64,000 nt of DNA from Desulfobacter hydrogenophilus (GTDB lineage: Bacteria > Desulfobacterota > Desulfobacteria > Desulfobacterales > Desulfobacteraceae): NCBI RefSeq assembly GCF_004319545.1, contig NZ_CP036313.1:1127501-1191500 (forward strand), written 5' to 3'. Every line of letters starts with the position of its first letter. Position 1 is the stretch's first letter. The notes beneath the pieces were generated by a model. The model made no database searches. It saw only the letters and a program-made list of their open reading frames with translations, and was not told the origin of the DNA. The translations under genes and the position numbers were made by a program. Positions 46,499-55,992 of this stretch are shown in pieces.

Positions 46499-48460
46499 AT
46501 GGCATTACCTAACAAACCTGCTGGTGAAATTAAAGTCGTTAGAGAGCCAGAGGTAGAAAAAAGAGACGTTGATGTTCTAATCATCGGCGGTGGTATGGCT
46601 GCCTGCGGTACTGCATTTGAAATCAAAAAATGGGCTGATGACGACACCAAAATTCTGCTTGTCGACAAAGCCGCTCTCGAACGGTCCGGCGCTGTTGCCC
46701 AGGGTCTGTCCGCCATCAACACATACATCGGTGAGAACAAAGTCGAAGATTATGTCCGCATGGTCCGTAACGACCTCATGGGTATTGTCCGTGAAGATTT
46801 GATCTTTGACCTTGGCCGTCATGTTGATGATTCCGTAGATCTGTTCGAAGAATGGGGACTTCCCATCTGGAAAAAAACCGACGACGGTAAAAACCTCGAC
46901 GGTAAAAAAGGCCAGAAAGCCGGTACACTTAAAAGCGGTGCTACTCCCGTTCGGACCGGTAAATGGCAGATCATGATCAACGGTGAATCCTACAAAAGAA
47001 TCGTTGCTGAAGCCGGTAAAAAAGCTCTTGGCGACGAAAATATCCTGGAAAGGGTTTTCATCGTTGAAATCCTCAACGATAAAAATGATCCCAAAAGAGC
47101 TGCTGGCGCAGTTGGTTTCTCCGTACGTGAAAACAAAATTTACATCATCAGCGCAAAAGTTATGATGGTTGCCTGCGGTGGCGCGGTTAACATCTACCAG
47201 CCCCGTTCCGTTGCTGAAGGCAAAGGCCGTGCATGGTATCCTGTATGGAATGCCGGTTCCACCTACACCATGGCTCTTAGAGCTGGCGCTGAACTTTCCA
47301 TGATGGAAAACCGTTTCACCCCGGCCCGTTTTAAAGACGGCTACGGCCCTGTTGGTGCATGGTTCCTGCTGTTTAAAGCAAAAACCGTTAACGGTCTTGG
47401 CGAAAACTATGCCGGTTCCGACGATGCCAAAGCTGAACTTGAAAAATATGCGCCTTACGGAACTGCTGCCGTAACCCCGACCTGTCTGCGTAATCATCTG
47501 ATGATGAAAGAATACAAAGAAGGCCGCGGTCCTATCATTATGGAAACCACCAAAGCACTTGCTGCTCTTGGCGAAACCATGGATAAGAAAGAACTGAAAC
47601 ATCTCGAGTCAGAAGCTTGGGAAGATTTCCTTGACATGTCCGTTGGCCAGGCAGGCCTCTGGTGTGCAACCAACACTGAGCCCGAGAAAAAAGACTCAGA
47701 AATTATGCCCACCGAACCATACCTGCTGGGTTCTCATTCCGGTTGCTGCGGCATCTGGTGCTCCGGTCCCGAAGAAGACTGGGTACCTGATTCCTACAAA
47801 TGGGGCTACAACAGAATGACCACCGTTCGCGGTCTGTTCACTGCCGGTGACGGCGTTGGCTGCTCCGGTCACAAGTTCTCCTCTGGTTCCCATGCAGAAG
47901 GACGTATCATTGCCAAGTCCATGATGCAGTACCTGAAAGCCGAAGGCGACAAGGTTTCCGGTTTTGCTGAAACTGATCAGGAACTGATCGATATGGTTTA
48001 CTATCCGGTATACAATTATCTGGATAACTGTGAATACACCACAGCCACAGATGTAAACCCCAAGTACTGCAAGCCTGCTGGCATGGCCATGCGTCTGATG
48101 AAAATGACCAATGAGTATGGTGCTGGTACTGCTACGTTCTACATGACCAACGGCAAATCTCTTGAAGTTCTCATGGACCTGTTCGAAATGTTCCGTGAAG
48201 ACCTTGAGAAAATCGCTGCCGGTGATCTGCATGAACTGCTCAGAGCATGGGAAATTATCCATCGTCTCTACACTGTTCAGGCTCATACCCGTCACATTCA
48301 GTTCCGTGAAGAATCCAGATACCCTGGTTTCTACTACAGAGGCGACTTCATGGGCCAGAATGATGATGAATGGTTCTGCTTCACCAACTCATCTTACGAC
48401 AAGAAGACCAACGAGTGGACGCTGAAAAAAGAACCCTACGTTAAAATCATCTCCGACTAG
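46499..48460 (+). CDS. aprA: adenylylsulfate (APS) reductase, alpha subunit
   Basis: This 653-residue FAD subunit belongs to the fumarate reductase/succinate dehydrogenase flavoprotein superfamily. The FAD-binding start is VDVLIIGGGMAACGTAFEI (about 23-41), followed by DKAALERSGAVAQGLSAINT and, later, SGSHAEGRIIAK. The length is close to known AprA proteins (about 660). A strong GGAGG lies ahead of the ATG. Codon use is biased toward common codons, as expected for one of the most abundant proteins of a sulfate reducer. A terminator follows. Confidence 0.98.
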   Translation: MALPNKPAGEIKVVREPEVEKRDVDVLIIGGGMAACGTAFEIKKWADDDTKILLVDKAALERSGAVAQGLSAINTYIGENKVEDYVRMVRNDLMGIVREDLIFDLGRHVDDSVDLFEEWGLPIWKKTDDGKNLDGKKGQKAGTLKSGATPVRTGKWQIMINGESYKRIVAEAGKKALGDENILERVFIVEILNDKNDPKRAAGAVGFSVRENKIYIISAKVMMVACGGAVNIYQPRSVAEGKGRAWYPVWNAGSTYTMALRAGAELSMMENRFTPARFKDGYGPVGAWFLLFKAKTVNGLGENYAGSDDAKAELEKYAPYGTAAVTPTCLRNHLMMKEYKEGRGPIIMETTKALAALGETMDKKELKHLESEAWEDFLDMSVGQAGLWCATNTEPEKKDSEIMPTEPYLLGSHSGCCGIWCSGPEEDWVPDSYKWGYNRMTTVRGLFTAGDGVGCSGHKFSSGSHAEGRIIAKSMMQYLKAEGDKVSGFAETDQELIDMVYYPVYNYLDNCEYTTATDVNPKYCKPAGMAMRLMKMTNEYGAGTATFYMTNGKSLEVLMDLFEMFREDLEKIAAGDLHELLRAWEIIHRLYTVQAHTRHIQFREESRYPGFYYRGDFMGQNDDEWFCFTNSSYDKKTNEWTLKKEPYVKIISD

Positions 48461-48498
48461 TGCGGTAAGACGTTTTAACCTAAGGATGTCTTGATATA

Positions 48499-48537
48499 AA
48501 CCTCCAGGTGCCGACTTACCGGTGCCTGGGGGTTTTT
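48499..48537 (+). terminator. aprA terminator
   Basis: AACCTCCAGGTGCCG pairs with CGGTGCCTGGGGGTT through a full stem with only wobble pairs, followed by a run of T. It ends the aprBA transcript ahead of qmoA. Confidence 0.85.
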
Positions 48538-48569
48538 CAGATTATGCCTACCCGGCCCTGTCTCCTTTT

Positions 48570-48663
48570 TTGCAAGCTTGCCAGCAAACGATTTATAGGT
48601 TAACTTGCAGTCTTGCAAATAAGGAGAACAGGATGCTGGCCCCTGAGCCAAAGCTGATATAAT
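48570..48663 (+). promoter_or_regulatory. qmo upstream region: inverted repeat and -10-like box
   Basis: TTGCAAG (48570-48576) and CTTGCAA (48612-48618) form an inverted repeat, with an extra CTTGCAG at 48604. A perfect TATAAT lies at 48658-48663, about 83 bases ahead of qmoA, but no good -35 box is spaced correctly. A nine-codon frame with an AAGGAG site (48633-48662) overlaps it, probably by chance. Confidence 0.4.
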
Positions 48664-48745
48664 TGGTTTTATCAGGATCCGGCATACAAAAAATTGGAAC
48701 TTATACACAACACAACTACACAACTTAAATGCACGGAGGGACAGC

Positions 48746-50017
48746 ATGACTACAGAAAATTCAGCCCCGGTAAGTGGAAGCATTATGGTGGTTGGTGGTG
48801 GAATCAGCGGTCTGACGACCGCTTTGGAAGCTGCCGAAGTGGGCTACGAAGTCTTCCTGATTGAAAAGGAAGCTTCCCTTGGCGGAAGAGTTACCCAGCT
48901 CAAGCACTACTTCCCCAAACTCTGCCCGCCTACTTGCGGTCTTGAGATCAATTACAGACGCCTCAAAGATAACAAGAACATCAAGGTGTACACGCTTTCC
49001 GAAGTACAGAACGTTGACGGCACCCCCGGGGATTACACCGTCACCGTAAAAAGCGCGCCCAGGTATGTAAACAGCAACTGCACTTGCTGCGGTGAATGTG
49101 AAAAAGTGTGCGAAACTGAAATCAGCAATGAATTCAACTTTGGCATGAATCGGCGCAAAGCCGCATACCTGCCCCACAACATGGCCTTTCCCCAGCGGTA
49201 TGTCATGGATTCAGCCATGGGCAAGGAAGACCGGGAAAAGGTCAAGGAAGCCTGCAAATATGACGCCATTGATTTTACCATGGAAGAAAGCACATTTGAC
49301 CTGAAAGTCGGTGCCGTTGTCTTCGCCACCGGATGGCAGCCCTATGATGCCACCCGCATTGACAATCTTGGTTTTGGCCGGTATCAGAACATCATCACAA
49401 ACATGATGCTGGAACGGTTGGCCTCTTCCAACGGTCCCACCGAAGGTAAAATCATCCGCCCGTCCGATGACAAGGCTCCGGAAACCATCGCCTTTGCCCA
49501 ATGCGCAGGTTCCAGGGATGAAAACCATCTGCCCTACTGCTCATATATCTGCTGTATGGCATCCCTAAAACATGCCACATATATCAGAGCCCAATATCCG
49601 GATGCAAAAATTTACATCTATTACATTGATCTGCGGACCCCAGGAAGAAAATACGAAAACTTCTATGCCAAACTCAAAGAAGACGAAAACGTATTTTTTG
49701 TAAAAGGAAAAGTTGCTGAAGTCAGTGAAGAGAGCGGTACCGGCAATATCAATCTTGTGGCCGAAGATACCATCTCCGGGAATAAAATCAGGCAGACCGT
49801 TGATATGCTGGTGCTGGCCACCGGAATGCAACCCACCTGCGCCATTGATAAGCCCGCAGCCGATTTAACCTTTGACGACGAAGGCTTTATTATCAATGAC
49901 TTTTCCAAAGGCGGCCTGTTTGCAGCAGGGTGTGCCAATAAACCGGCCGATGTTGTGACATCCAACCAGAATGCAACCGGCATGGCCCTTAAAGCCATTC
50001 AGACTCTGAGGAGGTAA
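48746..50017 (+). CDS. qmoA: quinone-interacting membrane-bound oxidoreductase, subunit QmoA
   Basis: This 423-residue soluble flavoprotein related to HdrA belongs to the Qmo complex, which is thought to pass electrons from menaquinol to APS reductase. The FAD motif is IMVVGGGISGLTTALEAAE (about 13-31), with PTCGLEINYR and a four-cysteine cluster motif CTCCGECEKVC. ATGMQPT and FAAGCANKP are typical of the C-terminal FAD region. GGAGGG precedes the ATG. The gene starts the qmoABC operon directly downstream of aprBA, as in many sulfate reducers. Confidence 0.97.
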   Translation: MTTENSAPVSGSIMVVGGGISGLTTALEAAEVGYEVFLIEKEASLGGRVTQLKHYFPKLCPPTCGLEINYRRLKDNKNIKVYTLSEVQNVDGTPGDYTVTVKSAPRYVNSNCTCCGECEKVCETEISNEFNFGMNRRKAAYLPHNMAFPQRYVMDSAMGKEDREKVKEACKYDAIDFTMEESTFDLKVGAVVFATGWQPYDATRIDNLGFGRYQNIITNMMLERLASSNGPTEGKIIRPSDDKAPETIAFAQCAGSRDENHLPYCSYICCMASLKHATYIRAQYPDAKIYIYYIDLRTPGRKYENFYAKLKEDENVFFVKGKVAEVSEESGTGNINLVAEDTISGNKIRQTVDMLVLATGMQPTCAIDKPAADLTFDDEGFIINDFSKGGLFAAGCANKPADVVTSNQNATGMALKAIQTLRR

Positions 50018-50023
50018 CAAACC

Positions 50024-52360
50024 ATGGATAAAAAATACGGCGTATATATCTGCACAGGCTGTGGTATCGGTGATAAACTTGATATAGAAGCGTTAACAGG
50101 TATCCCCGATGAAGAGGGCACCAACTGCACCACCCACCCCTTCCTGTGCTCCAAAGCAGGTGTTGCACTTATTCAAAAGGATATTGACGAGGGCAAGGTA
50201 AACGCCATGGTTATTGGCGCTTGCTCCCGCCGGGTGAACTTTGACGTATTTAACTTCCCCGGATGCATTATTGAACGGGCCAATTTAAGGGAAGGTGTTG
50301 TATGGCCCCATTCCCGGGAGACCTATCCGGCCCTCACCGAAGACCAGAAAGATGACGGAGAGCACTTTGACCGGATCCAGATGAAGGCCCAGGATTATAT
50401 CAAAATGGGTATGATCCGCTTGGAAAAAGTCAATTTGCCTGAGCCTTACCAGACACAGTCCTTTTCCAAAAAAGTTCTGGTTATCGGCGGCGGCGTCACC
50501 GGCATGTCGGCAGCACTTGATGCTGCCAAAGCCGGTTATGAGGTTACCATCGTAGAAAAAGAGGCAGCCATTGGCGGGTATGCGGCCAAACTTCGCAACC
50601 AGATGCCTGTTCAGCCGCCCTTTGAAACCCTTCAGGCTCCGGTGGTTGACGCACTTATCCAGGAAGTTGAGGCCAACACCAATATAGATGTACGAACGAA
50701 CTGCCTTGTGGCACGTATTGCCGGCCAACCCGGTGAATTCACCGTAACCATGAAAAAACCCGGTGAAAAGATCCCCTTTGACGTACCTTTTCCGCTGCCT
50801 CCTGAAGAGCTATTGGATGAAAACGGCAAAGAACTGGATGCCGACGCTGCCCATGAAAAATACCTGAAATACAATGAAGGCAGAGAAGACATCCTTTCTC
50901 TTGATCCAAATGGAGAGCTTTACGGCGCGGTTGTTCTGGCTGCCGGCTGGCGGCCCGATGTCCTGGAAGGCGAAGCATACGCTCATCTGTCGGTGGACAG
51001 TCCTGATGTGGTCACCAATGATGAATTTGAAATGATTGCAGCCAAGGGCAAAATCCTGCGTCCCTCCGACGGCAAGGAAGCCAAAAACGTTGTATTTATC
51101 CAATCTGCCGGTAAAGATGAAGATGACAGTGATTTTGAATATACCGGTTCCGTCACTTCCATGGTGGCTTTGAAACAAGCCCGCTATGTCAGGGAAGACT
51201 ATGCTGACGGTAAGGCCTATGTCATTTATCAGCATATGAGAACCCCTGGTCTGCAGGAATATTTTTACAAAGCCATGCAGCAGGACGACGGCATTTTCAT
51301 GACCAAGGGTGCGGTTACCGACGTTACGGCCATGAGTTCAGAATTGATGGTAACAGCCAAAAACACACTGCTGGGTGACAGCCTGGTGCTCAAAGCGGAC
51401 ATGGTTGTTGTGGCAAGCGGTATGGTTCCGGCCACCAAGGACAACCCGGTTATTAACCTGGCCTACCGCCAGGGTCCCGGATTCAGGGATAACGATATTT
51501 TCGGCCAGTATGCTGATTCCAACTATATCTGCTTCCCCTATGAAACCCAGAGAACGGGTATTTATGCGGCCGGTACCGTGCGCCGGGCCATGACTATAGA
51601 AGAGTCCATGGAAGACGCAACCGGTGCAGCACTGAAAGCTATTCAGTGTATTGAAAGCGCCAACCGCGGCATGGCAGTGCATCCGCGTTCCGGTGACATG
51701 ACATTCCCGGAATTCTTCTTCCAAAGATGCACCCAATGCAAACGCTGCACGGTTGAATGTCCCTTCGGCGCCTTGGATGATGATGCCAGAGGAACCCCAA
51801 AAGCCAATCCCACCCGCTGCCGCCGCTGCGGTACCTGCATGGGTGCTTGTCCGGAACGTATTATCTCCTTTGCCGATTATACCATTGACAGTATCGGTTC
51901 CCAGGTCAAAGCCATTAGTGTACCGTCTGAGGATGACTATGATGAACCGCCTCTGCGTTTTCTGGCACTGGTATGTGAAAACGATGCATACCCTGCATTA
52001 GATATGGTGGGTATGAACCGCGTGGACTACTCACCTGATGTCCGTATGATTCCGGTTCGCTGCCTGGGTTCAGTAAACACCATCTGGATCAAGGACGCCT
52101 TGGCCCAAGGTATTGACGGCGTTATCCTCATCGGCTGCAAACATGGCGATGATTACCAATGCCATTTTGTCAAAGGTTCAGAACTTGCTGAAATCCGTGT
52201 AAAAAAGATCGGTGATGCACTGGCCTCACTGGCCCTTGAAGAAGAACGAGTGGCATTTGTGGAAGTCGCCATTGATGAATATGACAAACTGCCTCAGATC
52301 ATCAACGACTTTGTTGAAGAAGTGGACGCACTTGGCCCGAACCCGTTCAAAGGTTTCTAA
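50024..52360 (+). CDS. qmoB: quinone-interacting membrane-bound oxidoreductase, subunit QmoB
   Basis: This 778-residue protein fuses an HdrA-like flavoprotein with an MvhD/FlpD-like tail. The FAD-binding motif VLVIGGGVTGMSAALDAAK lies near residue 150. Two [4Fe-4S] motifs follow (CTQCKRCTVECP and CRRCGTCMGACP, about 567-610). The final 130 residues resemble the MvhD-type domain (IPVRCLGSVNTIWIKDAL; GCKHGDDYQC). QmoB is the main candidate for contact with AprAB and possibly a soluble co-reductant. The ribosome site AGGAGG overlaps the qmoA stop, so translation is coupled. Confidence 0.97.
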   Translation: MDKKYGVYICTGCGIGDKLDIEALTGIPDEEGTNCTTHPFLCSKAGVALIQKDIDEGKVNAMVIGACSRRVNFDVFNFPGCIIERANLREGVVWPHSRETYPALTEDQKDDGEHFDRIQMKAQDYIKMGMIRLEKVNLPEPYQTQSFSKKVLVIGGGVTGMSAALDAAKAGYEVTIVEKEAAIGGYAAKLRNQMPVQPPFETLQAPVVDALIQEVEANTNIDVRTNCLVARIAGQPGEFTVTMKKPGEKIPFDVPFPLPPEELLDENGKELDADAAHEKYLKYNEGREDILSLDPNGELYGAVVLAAGWRPDVLEGEAYAHLSVDSPDVVTNDEFEMIAAKGKILRPSDGKEAKNVVFIQSAGKDEDDSDFEYTGSVTSMVALKQARYVREDYADGKAYVIYQHMRTPGLQEYFYKAMQQDDGIFMTKGAVTDVTAMSSELMVTAKNTLLGDSLVLKADMVVVASGMVPATKDNPVINLAYRQGPGFRDNDIFGQYADSNYICFPYETQRTGIYAAGTVRRAMTIEESMEDATGAALKAIQCIESANRGMAVHPRSGDMTFPEFFFQRCTQCKRCTVECPFGALDDDARGTPKANPTRCRRCGTCMGACPERIISFADYTIDSIGSQVKAISVPSEDDYDEPPLRFLALVCENDAYPALDMVGMNRVDYSPDVRMIPVRCLGSVNTIWIKDALAQGIDGVILIGCKHGDDYQCHFVKGSELAEIRVKKIGDALASLALEEERVAFVEVAIDEYDKLPQIINDFVEEVDALGPNPFKGF

Positions 52361-52396
52361 CTGCGGCATACAAACTTAATGGAGGTATCTACTACT

Positions 52397-53602
52397 ATGA
52401 GTGCCAATTATCTTGCCCAACCAGATCTGGAGTTCATTGCCGAGATTAGAGGTCTTGGCGGAGAAACCCTGAAAAAATGTTACCAATGTGCCACATGTTC
52501 CGTGGCCTGCCCCATTGCACCTGAAAACAGCCCTTTCCCCAGAAAGGAAATGATTGCTGCTTCATGGGGCCTTAAAGACAAACTGATCAGCAACGGCGAC
52601 ATCTGGCTGTGTCACAATTGCGGTGACTGCACGGATATGTGTCCCCGGGGTGCAGCCCCAGGTGATGTACTGGCAGCTATTCGCTCTGCAGCCATCACTG
52701 AATACGCAACGCCCAAATGCCTTGCCAAGGCCATAAATGATCCGTCCAAACTGCCGCTTCTGCTTGGAATCCCGGCAGCCTGGTTTGCGCTGCTTGCAAT
52801 TATCACCATGGGCTTTGGCGGCGTTATGGAAAAAATTTTCCATACCCTGTTCGGCGATGCCCTTGGCGGACGTCTTCACTGGTCCCATGCCCATGACGGC
52901 GCAGAACATATTATTGCCCATTCTAACTTTGTATCCACTTGGTTTGTGGATATGACCTTTGTTCCCACGGCTATTTTTGCCACAGTTGTTTTCTTTCTTG
53001 CCTTGAAACGCTTTATTGTCGACGTTCATGACAATGCGGTTCTTGAAGGCAAAACAGACAAAACCAGCCTTGATTACAAAGCCCTTTTGATGTCTGTTAA
53101 AAATGTCATACCCATGGTGCTGAAACATGACAAATTCAACCAGTGCGGATCCAATAAAGATCGTGCCACCCCGCATATGATGGTGCTTTTTGCCTTTATC
53201 GGCCTTTTCATTGTAACTGCGGTATGCGGCATCATGCTTTACGTGGGCGGTTATGCCGGTCCTTATCCCCAGCTTAACCCCATTAAATGGCTGGCCAATG
53301 TCGCAGGTGTTGCCCTGGTCATTGGTTCAGGCATCATGATCAAGAACAGACTTACCAACAAAACCCAGATCACAACTTATAAAGACTGGTTTATTCTTGG
53401 TATTGTCTTCACCTTAGGCCTTTCCGGTATGCTCACGGAAATGGCCCGCCTGGCTGAAATCGCATGGCTTGCTTACTTCTTTTACTGGATTCACCTGATT
53501 GCTATTTTCAACCTGTTTGCATTCCTGCCGTATTCAAAAATGGCCCACATCGTCTACCGTACGGTTGCCATGGGCTATGCAGATTACGCCCACAGAAAAT
53601 AA
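52397..53602 (+). CDS. qmoC: quinone-interacting membrane-bound oxidoreductase, subunit QmoC
   Basis: This membrane subunit (401 residues) fuses HdrC- and HdrE-like parts. Two [4Fe-4S] motifs lie in the first 90 residues (CYQCATCSVACP and CHNCGDCTDMCP). A cytochrome b-like region of about six hydrophobic spans with conserved histidines follows. It hands quinol electrons to QmoAB. I place the start at ATG 52397 (MSANYLAQ), because the upstream in-frame ATG at 52379 contains the GGAGG that serves as ribosome site. The spacing to qmoB is then 36 bases. Confidence 0.96.
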   Translation: MSANYLAQPDLEFIAEIRGLGGETLKKCYQCATCSVACPIAPENSPFPRKEMIAASWGLKDKLISNGDIWLCHNCGDCTDMCPRGAAPGDVLAAIRSAAITEYATPKCLAKAINDPSKLPLLLGIPAAWFALLAIITMGFGGVMEKIFHTLFGDALGGRLHWSHAHDGAEHIIAHSNFVSTWFVDMTFVPTAIFATVVFFLALKRFIVDVHDNAVLEGKTDKTSLDYKALLMSVKNVIPMVLKHDKFNQCGSNKDRATPHMMVLFAFIGLFIVTAVCGIMLYVGGYAGPYPQLNPIKWLANVAGVALVIGSGIMIKNRLTNKTQITTYKDWFILGIVFTLGLSGMLTEMARLAEIAWLAYFFYWIHLIAIFNLFAFLPYSKMAHIVYRTVAMGYADYAHRK

Positions 53603-53620
53603 ATAGCTTTTAGGCTATAT

Positions 53621-53661
53621 AATTAAAAGAGGGCTGGTTTTTGACCAGCCCTCTTTTAATT
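53621..53661 (+). terminator. qmoC terminator
   Basis: This is a perfect 17-pair stem, AATTAAAAGAGGGCTGG with CCAGCCCTCTTTTAATT, and a seven-base loop. AT-rich outer pairs provide the T-run for either direction. Confidence 0.92.
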
Positions 53662-53820
53662 TACGGCCCTGAAACACACGGCGTCCTAACTTTTTTTATA
53701 TGAAAGTTCCAATAAGTTACTGAATTACTTTCATGCTTTGTTGTGGGTTGAACCTCGGTATTGATGGACCAAGTCAGTCCATGGCTGTTATAAAAAAAAT
53801 CATATTACGGAGGAGATTAA

Positions 53821-54474
53821 ATGAAAGAATTGATTGTCACAGGTATTGTTATTGTTTTATCGGCCACTCTTTTTTCATGCGCAACCATGCATACGAATCA
53901 GGAGAGGGGAACAGCTGTAGGCGCAGGAACCGGCGCAGCCGTCGGAGCCATTTTAGGCCAGGTCATTGGCAGAAACACGGAATCAACGCTTATCGGCGCT
54001 GGTATCGGAGCAGCCCTCGGCGGGCTTACAGGAAATCAGGTCGGTAAATATATGGATCTGCAGGAGCAGGAGTTGCGACATGCAATGGCAGCGTCCGAAT
54101 CGGCAAGTATACGACGTGAGCAGGATATTTTAAGGGCAACCTTTAAAGAAGAAGCTTATTTTGATTACGACTCAAGCCGTTTAAAACCAGGGGCATATCC
54201 AGAACTGAAAAGGATTTCGGATATTTTAATCAAGTATCCACATTCCCGCATTGAAGTGGCCGGGCACACTGACGCCAAAGGGTCGGAAGCATATAACCAG
54301 AGACTATCAGAACGAAGAGCAGAAGTTATTGCAAACCAATTAATTTACAATGGGGTTTCCGCCCAAAGAATCATAGCCGTCGGCTATGGAGAGTCTCGGC
54401 CAATCTCTTCCAATGACGCAATGAATCGTCGTGTAGAGATCCTTATTAAGCCGGTAATGGAAAGCTCATTTTAA
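53821..54474 (+). CDS. OmpA-family lipoprotein with glycine-zipper
   Basis: This 217-residue outer-membrane lipoprotein has lipobox LFSC (Cys20 modified). A glycine-zipper stretch (about 33-70, GAGTGAAVGAILGQVIG and GAGIGAALGGLTGNQVG) follows. The C-terminal OmpA/peptidoglycan-binding domain (about 105-215) has FDYDSSRLKPG, VAGHTDAKGSEAYN and LSERRAEVI. It anchors the envelope to peptidoglycan. AGGAG precedes the ATG. It appears to stand alone behind the qmo terminator. Confidence 0.9.
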   Translation: MKELIVTGIVIVLSATLFSCATMHTNQERGTAVGAGTGAAVGAILGQVIGRNTESTLIGAGIGAALGGLTGNQVGKYMDLQEQELRHAMAASESASIRREQDILRATFKEEAYFDYDSSRLKPGAYPELKRISDILIKYPHSRIEVAGHTDAKGSEAYNQRLSERRAEVIANQLIYNGVSAQRIIAVGYGESRPISSNDAMNRRVEILIKPVMESSF

Positions 54475-54502
54475 TTTCAACTACATAAAAAAAGGAGGAC
54501 TT

Positions 54503-54571
54503 ATGCTGGATGCCTGTGCTTCGAAAGGAAGCGTTTGCTTTGAGTTGATCATTAACAACTTTCAAAACTAA
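54503..54571 (+). CDS. possible 22-residue small protein
   Basis: A short frame (MLDACASKGSVCFELIINNF then QN) has an excellent AAGGAGGAC site 5 bases ahead of its ATG. It lies 28 bases after the OmpA-type gene stop. No family is recognised. It could be a real small protein, a leader peptide or the start left by a deleted gene. Confidence 0.3.
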   Translation: MLDACASKGSVCFELIINNFQN

Positions 54572-54618
54572 ATATTTTAAAAATTGATTGCTCACGGCAT
54601 CCCCTTTTATTATTGTTG

Positions 54619-54680
54619 AGACGGCTTAAGCCCGTGTAAAGCTTGTGGTCACAACCACCGTCTTCAAGACGGTGGTTGTT
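54619..54680 (+). repeat. two hairpins, IS200/IS605-end-like
   Basis: GGCTTAAGCC lies in a short palindrome near 54623. It is followed by GTGTAAAGCTTGTGGTCAC and a 13-pair stem ACAACCACCGTCT / AGACGGTGGTTGT (54651-54679). The arrangement looks like an IS200/IS605-type right end, but a plain terminator for the OmpA gene is equally possible for the second hairpin. Confidence 0.4.
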
Positions 54681-54754
54681 TAACTTTTATGAATGAAATA
54701 ATAATCTGTCTAATACAAAACGATTATAAAAAAGTATAAATAAGGCATTTAACA

Positions 54755-55972
54755 ATGAATCCCATACCATCTTCAGATAGAATGAAAAATGTCCATTCAG
54801 ACATACGCGGTCCAGTTTTTGAAAAAGCCATGAAAATGGTTTCTGCCGGCATTGATGTGTTAAGACTCAATACAGGAAATCCAGAAACCTTTGGGTTTAC
54901 AATGCCTGATAGTGTGCGCACGGCCTTAATGAATAATGTCGATAAAGCCGTTGGATATTGTGACTTAAAAGGTATGCCTGAAGCCAGAAAAGCAATATGT
55001 GACTATCACGTTGGCAAAGGAATTTTGGACCTTACCATGGATGATATATTCATTGGAAATGGTGTCAGTGAAGTTGTCAATATGGCAATGACCACATTTT
55101 TAAATCCAGGTGATGAAATTCTTATTCCATCTCCAAGTTATTCTCTTTGGACGAATATGGCGTATATTGTAGGTGCCACGCCAGTGCTTTATCACTGTGA
55201 CGAGGCTTCTGAATGGTATCCTGATGTGGTCGACATTCGTAAAAAGATCACACCTCAAACACGTGCCATACTTATTATTAACCCCAATAATCCGACGGGG
55301 GCTTTATATTCAAAAGAAGTGTTAGAGCAGATCATTCAAATTGCAAGAGAACACAATTTGCTAATTTGTTCGGATGAAATTTACGACCGATTGGTGATGG
55401 ATGAGTTAGAACATGTTTCTACAGCAGCACTTGCCCCTGATATGCCGGTCTTCACCTTCAATGGGTTATCCAAGTCGCACATCGTATGTGGGTTTCGTTG
55501 TGGTTGGCTGGCAATTAGCGGGCCGCGTCAGCAAATTGGTGGTTTAATCGCGTCTATTACAAAATTAGCGGCCATGCGTTTGTGTGGCAATGCCTTAACA
55601 CAACTTGTGATTCCGGCGGCATTGGCGGATGATGAAAGCACCAAAGCGTTGATTTCTCCCGGCGGAAGAATTTATGAACAAAGAGAAGCGACGATCAAAG
55701 CGTTAGACCAAATTGAGGGAATTACATATGTTAAAAACGCGGCAGCATTTTATCTTTTCCCAAAAATCGATACGCCCAAATTTAATATTACAAACGACAA
55801 AAAATTTGTACTGGATTTACTGGAAAATAAGCATATTTTGCTTGTTGCGGGAAGTGGATTTGACTGGCCGGAACCAAATCATTTTAGAATAGTCATGTTG
55901 CCTGAATCAAAGGTTCTGTCAAACGCAATGCAGGAGCTAGGTGATTTCCTCAATACATATCGCCAAAAATAG
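54755..55972 (+). CDS. alaA: alanine transaminase-like PLP aminotransferase (AlaA family)
   Basis: This 405-residue class I/II aminotransferase has the same length as Escherichia coli AlaA and matches it along the chain: SDIRGPVFEKA near the start, GNGVSEVVNMAM (about 95-106), INPNNPTGA (about 179-187), the lysine in FNGLSKSH (the Schiff-base Lys) followed by GFRCGW, and FPKIDTPKFNI near the end. It probably interconverts pyruvate and glutamate with alanine and 2-oxoglutarate. It starts an AT-rich, same-strand run with the PHP-domain and radical SAM genes (20-base spacings), so it may have a specialised role. Confidence 0.88.
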   Translation: MNPIPSSDRMKNVHSDIRGPVFEKAMKMVSAGIDVLRLNTGNPETFGFTMPDSVRTALMNNVDKAVGYCDLKGMPEARKAICDYHVGKGILDLTMDDIFIGNGVSEVVNMAMTTFLNPGDEILIPSPSYSLWTNMAYIVGATPVLYHCDEASEWYPDVVDIRKKITPQTRAILIINPNNPTGALYSKEVLEQIIQIAREHNLLICSDEIYDRLVMDELEHVSTAALAPDMPVFTFNGLSKSHIVCGFRCGWLAISGPRQQIGGLIASITKLAAMRLCGNALTQLVIPAALADDESTKALISPGGRIYEQREATIKALDQIEGITYVKNAAAFYLFPKIDTPKFNITNDKKFVLDLLENKHILLVAGSGFDWPEPNHFRIVMLPESKVLSNAMQELGDFLNTYRQK

Positions 55973-55992
55973 CTTTTTTTGAAAGGATATTT

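Noticed and set aside
46577..47602. 341-codon open frame on the minus strand inside aprA
   Set aside because: It is antisense to a strongly conserved, codon-biased gene. The product has no recognisable family and such shadows are expected from that codon bias.
48633..48662. Nine-codon upstream frame ahead of qmoA
   Set aside because: The AAGGAG site is good, but the frame overlaps a TATAAT box and is too short to separate from chance.
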